From Calditrichia bacterium (lineage in GTDB: Bacteria; Calditrichota; Calditrichia; Calditrichales; Calditrichaceae), in the NCBI GenBank assembly GCA_027039465.1, contig JALWEA010000064.1, forward strand, positions 1 to 13,190: DNA of 13,190 nucleotides, in the 5' to 3' direction. A program made the position numbers and the translations under genes. Shown here piece by piece: positions 6,946 to 13,007 of this stretch (positions are counted from its first letter, which is position 1; every line of letters begins with the position of its first letter). The notes under the pieces are model-generated. The model searched no databases. It had not been told where the DNA came from and was given only the letters and a program-made list of their open reading frames with translations.

Positions 6946-7836
6946 ATTTTGGAAGAAATGTTGAATAATATGACTGAAATCAGCGGCTAATTTGTAAATA
7001 CGCGGGCCTGGAATTAAGGTGTACGTGCCGGTTAAAACATAAATTTGCCCGTTTTTAACCGCCGGAACTCCGGCAAACGATTGCCAGCTTCTGCGATTCA
7101 GAGAATCCTTGTGCGCATTCCATTGCTCACCGAAATGAAATTCTATAATCAAATCCGGTTGCTTCAGTAGAATATTTTCGCGATTGACCTGCGCGTATTT
7201 GACCGGTAAATCCGCAAAAATATTATTTCCGCCCATTAATGTCCAAACCGAATCGATGAATGTGTGCGGCCCGACCACCGTTATGTGCGTGGTGCTGCCC
7301 GGATCACGGCCGATGACCAGCATGGCTTTGGGTGGAAATCGTTCCGCAGCCAACGACTGCCGACGGTAATACCGTAAACTATCCTGAATGGCTTTGATAA
7401 CATGGCGGGCTTTGGTTTCGCAGTCCAATAAGCGTCCCAATGAATCAATGGTAAAAAAAACATCCGCCAAACGATCATCCGGCAGCAAAACGAATTTCAA
7501 ATGTTCGTTTTGTAATTTTTGGGCCAAGTCCGCATGACTCGGTAAACCGATCAGCACGTCCGGTTTCAGGGAAACAATCGTCTCGATATTCGGATTAACA
7601 AAGCCTCCGATGTGCCGTTTTTTGGTCGCCTGCGGCGGATATTTGCAAAAATCCGTTACGCCGACCAACTTGTCCTGCTGCCCAAGTGCGTAAATAATTT
7701 CCGTGATATTCGGCGAAAGCGAAACGATGCGCCGTATTTTGCCTGACGATTGTCCGGCAGGCTGCGTTTGGCAGCCCGCCAGTATCGTCAAAATCGCAAT
7801 TACAAAATATTGAAGAATCGATCTATTGGTAAACAA
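6919..7836 (-). CDS. btuF: Periplasmic/lipoprotein vitamin B12-binding protein (BtuF-like)
   Basis: A 305-residue cluster-A substrate-binding protein. Lipoprotein signal ILTILAGC with Cys22, then two lobes joined by a long helix (about 150-170). Family features are IVSLSPNITEIIYALG (residues 37-52), VGVTDFCKYPP (58-68) and GGFVNPNIETIVSLKPDVLI (77-96), as in BtuF and related haem or siderophore binders; cobalamin is chosen from the riboswitch and btuB-btuG context. The start appears to be TTG at 7836, with no in-frame ATG before the lipobox; it overlaps the btuG stop by 14 bases, with GGTG shortly upstream, so translation is probably coupled. The partner permease BtuC and ATPase BtuD are not in this window. 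It converges on the subtilase gene. Confidence 0.9.
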   Translation of the reverse strand: MFTNRSILQYFVIAILTILAGCQTQPAGQSSGKIRRIVSLSPNITEIIYALGQQDKLVGVTDFCKYPPQATKKRHIGGFVNPNIETIVSLKPDVLIGLPSHADLAQKLQNEHLKFVLLPDDRLADVFFTIDSLGRLLDCETKARHVIKAIQDSLRYYRRQSLAAERFPPKAMLVIGRDPGSTTHITVVGPHTFIDSVWTLMGGNNIFADLPVKYAQVNRENILLKQPDLIIEFHFGEQWNAHKDSLNRRSWQSFAGVPAVKNGQIYVLTGTYTLIPGPRIYKLAADFSHIIQHFFQNKKSRAAQK

Positions 7837-8878
7837 AGGTCACCGCTCCCGGAATAATCCCAACCGTTGCCTGTTTGAGTAATTGACCGTTCAGATCGTA
7901 AACCAACAAATCACCGTTGCTTTGATAATCTTTGGCATCCAAAACAAACAATTGCTGCGAAACGGGATCTGCTTCAACGGAATAGAAAAATCCCTGAATA
8001 AACGTATTATTCAGAATTTTATTGCTGCCGGTCGAAAAACTGACAACCGAACCGTTCAGCAGGAAAAAACCCAAATCGTTGCCGGCGTAAGTAATTTCCG
8101 AAGGATGACCCGTCACTTTAATCGAATCGACCACTTTACCCTTATCCGTATCGATCACAAAAATGCCACCATTGGTTCCGGTATCCGTGGTATCGCCCCA
8201 GGCAGGCCAACGTCCGGTGCAGAGCACGTTAATCTCTTCGTCATCATCCAACATCAGGCCGGTCGGGTTATCACCGACCTTAATCGTATTAACCACTTTA
8301 TCCGTGTTAACATCAATCACAGAAACCGTATTACCCGAACCGAAACCGCTGTTGGCAACATAAGCTTTTTTATCGTACACCAAAATCTCTTCCGGGTTGG
8401 CGCCAACGGCAATGGTGGTGTTGGTTAAAGAAAGTGTTTTAAGATCGATAACCGCCACATTGTTGGCCATTAGATTGGTCACGTAGGCCTTGGAATTGTT
8501 AACTATGGCCAAATTGCGCGGACTGGGAGCGCCTGCCATTTCAATGGTTTTAACACTTTTCCAACTGTGCAAACCGATCACTTCAATTTTGTTTGAATTG
8601 TTCACCACGATAAACCCCAGCGTATCCCAAACGGTCATGCTGTTAGGGACATCACCCAAGGGACGTTTGTTAACGGTCTGAAAAATATTATTCTGAACCG
8701 TGGAATCTTTAAAACTGTAAAAAGAAAGCGAACCGTTGGCCTTCATGAAATTACCTTCGTTAATAATAAAGGCGCCAACCGATTTGACTTCTTTTTTATC
8801 CTTGACCGAATTCGGGTCTTTTTGACATCCGGCTAAAAGAAATGCCAATAGAATGATTGGTAGAATAAAACGAACCAT
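7823..8878 (-). CDS. btuG: BtuG-like beta-propeller surface lipoprotein for B12 capture
   Basis: A 351-residue lipoprotein (LLAGC, Cys18) made of seven YVTN/DUF5074-like blades; examples are NVAVIDLKT (139-147), NTVSVIDVNTDKVVNTIKVG (183-202) and GGIFVIDTDKGKVVDSIKV (237-255). The first blade contains IINEGNFMKANGSLSFYSF and LGDVPNSMTVWDT, close to the pattern remembered for Bacteroides BtuG (EGNW...ASLxYYDF, LGD). BtuG there is an outer-surface protein that binds cobalamin very tightly and caps BtuB. Gene order btuB-btuG-btuF supports the same role. AAAGGAGG lies five bases ahead of the ATG. Another YVTN-propeller protein remains possible, since the fold is common. The Trp-containing loop RWPAWGDTTD (220-229) is a candidate ligand contact, unproven. 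Confidence 0.85.
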   Translation of the reverse strand: MVRFILPIILLAFLLAGCQKDPNSVKDKKEVKSVGAFIINEGNFMKANGSLSFYSFKDSTVQNNIFQTVNKRPLGDVPNSMTVWDTLGFIVVNNSNKIEVIGLHSWKSVKTIEMAGAPSPRNLAIVNNSKAYVTNLMANNVAVIDLKTLSLTNTTIAVGANPEEILVYDKKAYVANSGFGSGNTVSVIDVNTDKVVNTIKVGDNPTGLMLDDDEEINVLCTGRWPAWGDTTDTGTNGGIFVIDTDKGKVVDSIKVTGHPSEITYAGNDLGFFLLNGSVVSFSTGSNKILNNTFIQGFFYSVEADPVSQQLFVLDAKDYQSNGDLLVYDLNGQLLKQATVGIIPGAVTFVYQ

Positions 8879-8910
8879 TTGTTCCTCCTTTTTGTTTGAA
8901 TGAATCGTGT

Positions 8911-8933
8911 ATTTTAAAATTCAGATTATCTGA
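8911..8933 (-). repeat. Adjacent palindromes upstream of btuG
   Basis: TCAGATTATCTGA (8921-8933) and ATTTTAAAAT (8911-8920) are two abutting perfect palindromes 33-55 bases ahead of btuG. They may be a weak stem or a promoter or operator element that lets btuG be expressed apart from btuB. No clear -35/-10 pair was found. Confidence 0.3.
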
Positions 8934-8983
8934 CATTTTGATCCCAAACCGTTGTGGATGTGGAAATTAGGAACTGGGAACTT

Positions 8984-9007
8984 GGAACCGGTACAGCGTC
9001 CGGTTCC
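8984..9007. repeat. Inverted repeat GGAACCGG/CCGGTTCC
   Basis: Perfect eight-base arms with an eight-base loop. It would form a stable hairpin in the btuB-btuG transcript; no T-run follows on either strand, so it is not a simple terminator. Confidence 0.7.
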
Positions 9008-9172
9008 CGAGTAGTCCCGAGAATCGGGGCGTATCGAGGGACGCACGCGCCACCATAAGTCAATAATAGCCCCGCTCCTGCAGGACGAGGAATCCCTAAC
9101 ACTATTTTGTCACTTCGCACATTAAACCGATAAAATTTTTAAAGAGCTGTTTCATTTTCTCCACCCCCTGTT

Positions 9173-9191
9173 GTCCCCCTCGTAGGGGGAC
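9173..9191. repeat. Inverted repeat GTCCCCCT-CGT-AGGGGGAC
   Basis: Eight-base perfect arms with a three-base loop. It is a variant of the hairpin at 9307-9325 (same CCCCCT/AGGGGG core), so the two are probably members of one dispersed palindrome family. Confidence 0.8.
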
Positions 9192-9306
9192 GCAAAAAAC
9201 TCCAATAAATTTTGCCCCACGGTAAAAAGTATTCAGTTTACGTAAAACGGCATCCCGCAGAGTGCTTAGAAATAAGCTTTTGGTTACAATAAGGTAACCT
9301 CTCTTC

Positions 9307-9325
9307 ATCCCCCTGCGAGGGGGAT
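9307..9325. repeat. Inverted repeat ATCCCCCT-GCG-AGGGGGAT
   Basis: Eight-base perfect arms with a three-base loop, followed by TTAGGGGGT. The outermost base pair differs from the 9173-9191 copy by a paired change (G-C to A-T), which points to selection for the stem. This GGGGGATTTAGGGGG type of sequence is a common dispersed intergenic element in bacteria. Confidence 0.8.
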
Positions 9326-9360
9326 TTAGGGGGTCTAAAAAGCCTGTTGCTGCTCCGGAA

Positions 9361-9412
9361 GGGATTGCTTCACTCTCCCGCTCGCAGGCTCGCGGGATCA
9401 TTCGCAATGACA
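9361..9412. repeat. Dispersed palindromic repeat of the GGGATTGCTTC...CGCAATGACA type
   Basis: GGGATTGCTTCACTC at one end and ATTCGCAATGACA at the other surround an inner CCCGC...GCGGG stem (9377-9396). The ends can pair across the element (ATTGC with GCAAT). This arrangement is a well-known short intergenic repeat that recurs in many unrelated genomes and is often mis-translated as small hypothetical proteins. Confidence 0.75.
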
Positions 9413-9471
9413 AGACTGGGAATCACATCAATTAACGGTAGAACACCACTGCCTGCACAAACAATGATTCC

Positions 9472-9605
9472 CGAATAACGAATATACGGATAACGGATAC
9501 ACGAATAACGACATTCCCTTCAACCCTTACACTCTTAACCATTAACCATTTTCCCAATCAACCCTTCCACGCTTAACGAATATACGAATAACGAATAACG
9601 ATTTA
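9472..9605. repeat. Two blocks of CGAATAA/CGAATATA tandem repeats
   Basis: Block 1 (9472-9511) reads CGAATAA, CGAATATA, CGGATAA, CGGATACA, CGAATAA, then CGA. Block 2 (9577-9605) reads CGAATATA, CGAATAA, CGAATAA, CGATTTA. Units alternate between seven and eight bases, so slipped-strand expansion is a likely origin. About 65 bases of pyrimidine-rich sequence separate the blocks. Confidence 0.8.
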
Positions 9606-9642
9606 ACTCTTCAACTCTCACCCCTTAACTTCTCCCCAAAAA

Positions 9643-11811
9643 TCATCTTCCCGCACTTTCCTGCCCGACAAATTCAAACGCGCAACCCAATTGCCAAAAC
9701 CGCCCCGGCATGGGAAATCCTTTTAAAACCTCGTAACTACTATTAAAGGCATTGTCTAAACTCAGTTGCGGCCGGATCCGTACGGCGCCCGTTGACATTT
9801 CACCCCGCAGCCAGAACCGAACCGTGGTAAAGGAATGCAAAATGGCGTTGGGATCGTTGGAAAAATCCGTGAAACGAAAACCCGTATGCCGAATCGAAGT
9901 GCCGATGCGCCAACGACGCCAGCCGGTTTGAGCACTCAGGCTCCACTGTTCCTGCGGTAAAAACGGCACCTGATTCCCTATCGTTCGGTCGTTAGCGCTT
10001 TCCGCCGTTTTTTTAATCGCTTTGCCGAACGTGTAACTGAAACGGATTTTATGAAGCCCATTCACGTGTCCCCAGCGGGCATCGATTTCAATGCCGCGAC
10101 TCCGTACTTTGCTGATATTTTTCGGCGTCCAGTAACCGTTACTGCCCGGCAGCCATCGTATCTGATCACGCACCGTATTTTGGTACGCGCTTATTTCAAA
10201 TTGCCCCAACCACTGCCGCGCAGGCAACATCTGCCGCGCCCCGATTTCCACATTCCGTGAAAACTCGGGTTTCAAATCTGGATTACCGCCCGGTACCCAA
10301 TACAAGTCATTGAATCCTGGCATGCGAAAATTCCGGCCTGCGTTGGCATAAATTTGCGTGTGTCCGTAACTGAAGTCGGCACCCAGGGCAGGCAGTAAAA
10401 CCGGAGACTGCCGATCGTAATATTCAATGCGCAAACCGCCATTTAAATGAAAGGCCTGCAAGGCGTCGGGATTTTCGAAGACAATGCCGTCCGCAAGCAG
10501 GTAAAACGCCTGGCGCTGACGCTTATGCCTGCCCGCTTCGCTGCTGACAATGGCTTGATTGGCCAACTCCACTCCGCTCTTTAGCAAGAGCGCCTGGCGA
10601 GGGGAAAAGTGGAAACGCGCTTGCAGACCTTGTTCTTTATTAAAATGAATGCTGTGCAAAGGTTTTAAATTGATCAACAAAACCGGATCGGAATAGGTCA
10701 TCCATTCATTGCGGGCGTAAATTTGTGCATAATATCCGCTCTTCTCTTGTTCATGCTGCCAACGCAAATAGGTTAAGGTATTGTCGGAATTTATTCGCGC
10801 CCGGTTTGAGGTTTCCGTGCCTGGATTAACAAAAGCCCTGGGCGCTCCGGCAGCACGCTTGAAATGGGTGATAAAAAACTTGAACTGCCCCAAAGACGAC
10901 GGCGCAAAGATCATCTGATAACTGAGATGATTTTGGCGAAAGTCGCGATCGCGCAAAGGCACCTTTTGTCCGAAATATTGCGTCGAATAGCGATTTAATC
11001 CGTTAGCATGGGCAAAGGTGAATAAAGTGCGCAAATGCAGGGCATTCCAGGGCAAATGAATTCTCAGGCCCGCCTGCTTGTTCTTCAAAGACGAATATCC
11101 TGCCCGTGATTGTATTTTTAACCGATCCGCCGGTTGCAAAGGATTCAAATTCAAACTGCCGCCAATGGAGCCGCTGCCTCCCAAAATCACGTTTGAGCCG
11201 CGATACAAATCAATGCCGGACAGATCGTCAACCGTAAATTGACTTAAGTCGGCGCTCCCCAATTGCAAATTGTTCAAGGGAATACCGTCAAACAGCACCT
11301 GCGTTTGTTCGGCGGCCATACCGCGTATGGCAATGGTTTTCAAAGCGCCGACCGGCCCGTACGATTTCACAAACAATCCGCTTTGGCCCTCTAAAAGATC
11401 GGCAATGCTCTCAGCCACAACGTTTTGACTTTGAACCGTCAAATGCGTTTGATGTGACGGAATATTGAGCGGCTGCGAAGAAATTCGCGAACGAACGACG
11501 GTAATAAACGGCGTTTGGTTGACCGGGGTTAAATAAACAATCCCGTTTTTAAGATCCCGGCACTTGACCTTTTCTTTAAAGTAACCGGGCGCTTGAAGCA
11601 GGCCCACAGCGCCGGAAGCACAATCTCCCGAAATCCGGACGATACCCGCATCGTTACTGTGCAGCGTGTCGCCCTGCATAATCAGCATTGCCGCGGATAC
11701 GGGTTGACCGCTCCAAATATCCGCAACCAATACGTGAAAGCTGCGCTCAGCGCCTGCAACCGAAGCGGCTAACAAAAATAGAAATAAAACACCGGAGAAT
11801 ATCCGTTCCAT
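9643..11811 (-). CDS. btuB: TonB-dependent outer-membrane vitamin B12 receptor (BtuB-like)
   Basis: A 722-residue TonB-dependent receptor. I start at the ATG at 11811, because it yields a standard signal peptide (MERIFSGVLFLFLLAASVAGA, cut before ERS) and has GGGTG about eight bases upstream; frames open from TTG 11889, ATG 11877 and ATG 11850 give no signal peptide. Residues 22-95 form an N-terminal extension like a carboxypeptidase-regulatory or TonB-linked beta domain. TPFITVVRS (about 100-108) may be the TonB box. The plug covers about 130-225, with IADLLEGQSGLFVKSYG, IAIRG, VLFDGIPLN and GSGSIGGSLNL; a 22-strand barrel follows, ending GRFWQLGCAFEF plus eight residues. The cobalamin riboswitch upstream and btuG/btuF downstream give the substrate. 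Confidence 0.93.
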   Translation of the reverse strand: MERIFSGVLFLFLLAASVAGAERSFHVLVADIWSGQPVSAAMLIMQGDTLHSNDAGIVRISGDCASGAVGLLQAPGYFKEKVKCRDLKNGIVYLTPVNQTPFITVVRSRISSQPLNIPSHQTHLTVQSQNVVAESIADLLEGQSGLFVKSYGPVGALKTIAIRGMAAEQTQVLFDGIPLNNLQLGSADLSQFTVDDLSGIDLYRGSNVILGGSGSIGGSLNLNPLQPADRLKIQSRAGYSSLKNKQAGLRIHLPWNALHLRTLFTFAHANGLNRYSTQYFGQKVPLRDRDFRQNHLSYQMIFAPSSLGQFKFFITHFKRAAGAPRAFVNPGTETSNRARINSDNTLTYLRWQHEQEKSGYYAQIYARNEWMTYSDPVLLINLKPLHSIHFNKEQGLQARFHFSPRQALLLKSGVELANQAIVSSEAGRHKRQRQAFYLLADGIVFENPDALQAFHLNGGLRIEYYDRQSPVLLPALGADFSYGHTQIYANAGRNFRMPGFNDLYWVPGGNPDLKPEFSRNVEIGARQMLPARQWLGQFEISAYQNTVRDQIRWLPGSNGYWTPKNISKVRSRGIEIDARWGHVNGLHKIRFSYTFGKAIKKTAESANDRTIGNQVPFLPQEQWSLSAQTGWRRWRIGTSIRHTGFRFTDFSNDPNAILHSFTTVRFWLRGEMSTGAVRIRPQLSLDNAFNSSYEVLKGFPMPGRFWQLGCAFEFVGQESAGR

Positions 11812-11968
11812 CCTGTTACACCCGTTTACGAAATTTGCCCCATACACCATCACCCCGATGCCCGGGATTTTTAACATGAAAAGGAGCAATAAAAAATTTA
11901 CGTGTTCTTAAAATCTTGTTGGACAACCAAATTTAAAGTTTAAAAACACAATTTTGTTTTGAGATAAA

Positions 11969-11988
11969 ACTTTCAGTAAACGGAAAGT
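11969..11988 (-). repeat. Leader hairpin between riboswitch and btuB
   Basis: On the minus strand ACTTTC and GAAAGT enclose eight bases, followed by TTTATC. It lies in the untranslated leader about 160 bases ahead of btuB. It could modulate RNA folding or stability, but the stem is AT-rich and short. Confidence 0.3.
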
Positions 11989-12004
11989 GGTTTAAGGATG
12001 GACT

Positions 12005-12022
12005 AAAAAGGGACCGGTTCCC
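12005..12022 (-). terminator. Riboswitch-controlled intrinsic terminator
   Basis: Minus strand GGGA-ACCGG-TCCC (12022-12010) followed by TTTTT (12009-12005). The stem is short but its right half, extended as TCCCTTTTTAGTC (12013-12001), can instead pair for 13 bp, including one G-U, with the 3' P1 strand of the aptamer (12104-12092). The two structures exclude each other, as in a B12-dependent transcription attenuator. Confidence 0.7.
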
Positions 12023-12092
12023 ATTAAATTAAAATGAGAACAAAGAGGCAATCTGACTCACTCCCCACCCGCGTGGCGATTTTGTGAGCCTT

Positions 12093-12246
12093 CCCTTTTC
12101 AGTCGGTCTCCTGACTTTGGGATCATCCTACTCACCGGGCCTTCCCATTCCTCCTTGCGGAACAGTGGCCAATGTCCGGTTTTCGTCCCCCATCACAGTT
12201 GCGGGGCAGTGGCGGACTTTCACCGCGCTTCCCGTTACTGAAAGGG
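12093..12246 (-). promoter_or_regulatory. Cobalamin (B12) riboswitch aptamer
   Basis: Read on the minus strand, P1 is CCCTTTCAGT (12246-12237) pairing with ACTGAAAAGGG (12103-12093), with one bulged A. The core contains GCGGTGAAAGTCCGCC followed by ACTGCCCCGCAACTGT, then GCCACTG (12169-12163), GGGAAGGC, GGATGATCC and the B12 box AGTCAGGAGACC (12116-12105). All are diagnostic for the adenosylcobalamin-type riboswitch class. It binds cobalamin co-factors and turns off downstream btuB-btuG-btuF when B12 is plentiful. It begins about 25 bases after the predicted transcription start and ends about 280 bases before btuB. Confidence 0.97.
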
Positions 12247-12276
12247 TTCCATTCATTATGAAAAGAACACGTTGTT

Positions 12277-12305
12277 AATATAAAAGCTTAAAGGTATCAT
12301 TGCAA
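12277..12305 (-). promoter_or_regulatory. Promoter of the B12 uptake operon
   Basis: Minus strand TTGCAA (12305-12300), exactly 17 bases of spacer, then TATATT (12282-12277). It lies about 30 bases ahead of the riboswitch P1, so the transcript would start near 12270. Both boxes are close to sigma70 consensus. Housekeeping promoters of the FCB group can differ from this, so experimental support is absent. Confidence 0.65.
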
Positions 12306-12528
12306 AATTTTAAACGACCGATTGGCTAATAATTCCGATATTTTGGACTTTGAGCAAATGGCAATAATTTCTATTACCTTTATCATGATCGACTATTGAT
12401 TAAAAAGAACCGTGCAAATGCTCCATTGCTTATATTGTTTTTCTCATGCGTCCGAATAGAAAGTACTTTGAACCTATTTCCCTGATTAATCGGTTTCGTT
12501 CTATTTTAGAAAAGGTTCATTTTTCCAA
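12306..12528. other. AT-rich intergenic stretch
   Basis: No gene, RNA or strong palindrome seen apart from a seven-base inverted pair TGAACCT / AGGTTCA near 12468 and 12513. It separates the B12 operon promoter from the hairpin-array region. The whole span 12306-13007 lacks a credible protein gene. Confidence 0.5.
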
Positions 12529-12620
12529 AATTCCCGATAGGGAATTCCGATAATAACCCACATTTTCAAATGTGGGAACGCATGTCCATTGTTAAAATAT
12601 TTGTCCCGAACGGGACAAAT
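12529..12620 (+). repeat. Palindrome array, unit 1 (three hairpins)
   Basis: Three perfect palindromes: A at 12529-12546 (AATTCCC-GATA-GGGAATT), B at 12557-12576 (CCCACATTT-TC-AAATGTGGG), C at 12599-12620 (ATTTGTCCCG-AA-CGGGACAAAT). A and B are 10 bases apart, with GATAATAA leading into B. The same A-B-C order returns at 12856-12950. The likely partner is the HUH transposase gene to the right. Confidence 0.9.
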
Positions 12621-12653
12621 GAAAGTAAATTTTGTCGAATTTGCATTTTCAGA

Positions 12654-12742
12654 CGTCCTTACAGGACGGACATTGGAACGAGTCGATTACTAATCCGCAC
12701 CAATAAATTGGTGGGTTATTATCATTTGATCCCTTCAGGATC
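12654..12742 (-). repeat. Palindrome array, unit 2 (inverted)
   Basis: Three inverted repeats read on the minus strand in A-B-C order: A at 12742-12728 (GATCC/GGATC), B at 12713-12698 (CACCAAT-TT-ATTGGTG), C at 12668-12654 (CGTCC/GGACG). On the minus strand B is preceded by GATAATAACCCACC, matching GATAATAACCCACA in unit 1. Unit 2 is therefore a diverged copy facing unit 1, as in BIME-type pairs. The stems here are shorter and partly decayed on one side. Confidence 0.75.
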
Positions 12743-12855
12743 GAAAAAATGGTTTTAAATTTTACAAGTCCGGTTAATAATTATCTTACCTTTAATCTTC
12801 AATTATTGCATTTTACCGCGTATTGCTTATTTTTACAACAGTTACTTTGTCTAAA

Positions 12856-12950
12856 AATTCCCGCATGGGAATTATGATTTTAGCCCATACTTTCAAGTAT
12901 GGGAACAATAATTCAAAGTCTCAAAAAAATTTTGTCCCGTACGGGACAAA
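12856..12950 (+). repeat. Palindrome array, unit 3 (three hairpins)
   Basis: A at 12856-12873 (AATTCCC-GCAT-GGGAATT), B at 12884-12903 (CCCATACTT-TC-AAGTATGGG), C at 12931-12950 (TTTGTCCCGT/ACGGGACAAA). The A-B gap is again 10 bases. B differs from unit 1 in several stem bases, all compensated on the other arm. It ends 57 bases before the transposase frame. Confidence 0.9.
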
Positions 12951-13007
12951 TGATATTTTATTCCACCACCCAATATGTTTTAAAAAATGTGTTTAGGAGG
13001 TAATATC

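Larger units (their letters stand above)
8879..9642. repeat. Repeat-rich non-coding region between btuB and btuG
   Basis: A 764-bp gap inside an otherwise tight operon. It holds, left to right, GGAACT-type tandem words (about 8970-8989), several perfect inverted repeats, a copy of a dispersed repeat (9361-9412), and two blocks of 7-8 bp tandem repeats separated by pyrimidine-rich text built from words like CTTAAC and CAACCCTT. No convincing gene is present: the open frames here are low in hydrophobic structure and read through the palindromes. It looks like a landing site where dispersed repeats accumulated. Confidence 0.75.

Noticed and set aside
8926..9120. 64-codon open frame on the minus strand upstream of btuG
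   Set aside because: Pro, Gly and Arg-rich text over inverted repeats, no ribosome site of note and no recognisable domain.
9102..9413. 103-codon open frame on the minus strand between btuB and btuG
   Set aside because: It reads straight through the CCCCCT hairpins and the dispersed GGGATTGCTTC element, giving phrases such as LDPLNPPRRG that are known artefacts of translated intergenic repeats.
11812..11889. Longer N-terminus for the BtuB-like receptor
   Set aside because: Starts at 11889 (TTG), 11877 or 11850 would place 13-26 residues ahead of the signal peptide and lack usable ribosome sites.
12570..12758. 62-codon open frame on the plus strand
   Set aside because: It lies entirely across palindrome units 1 and 2, where the DNA structure explains the sequence.
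12529..12950. CRISPR array
   Set aside because: Repeats are palindromes of differing sequence with uneven spacing and no constant direct repeat separated by unique spacers.
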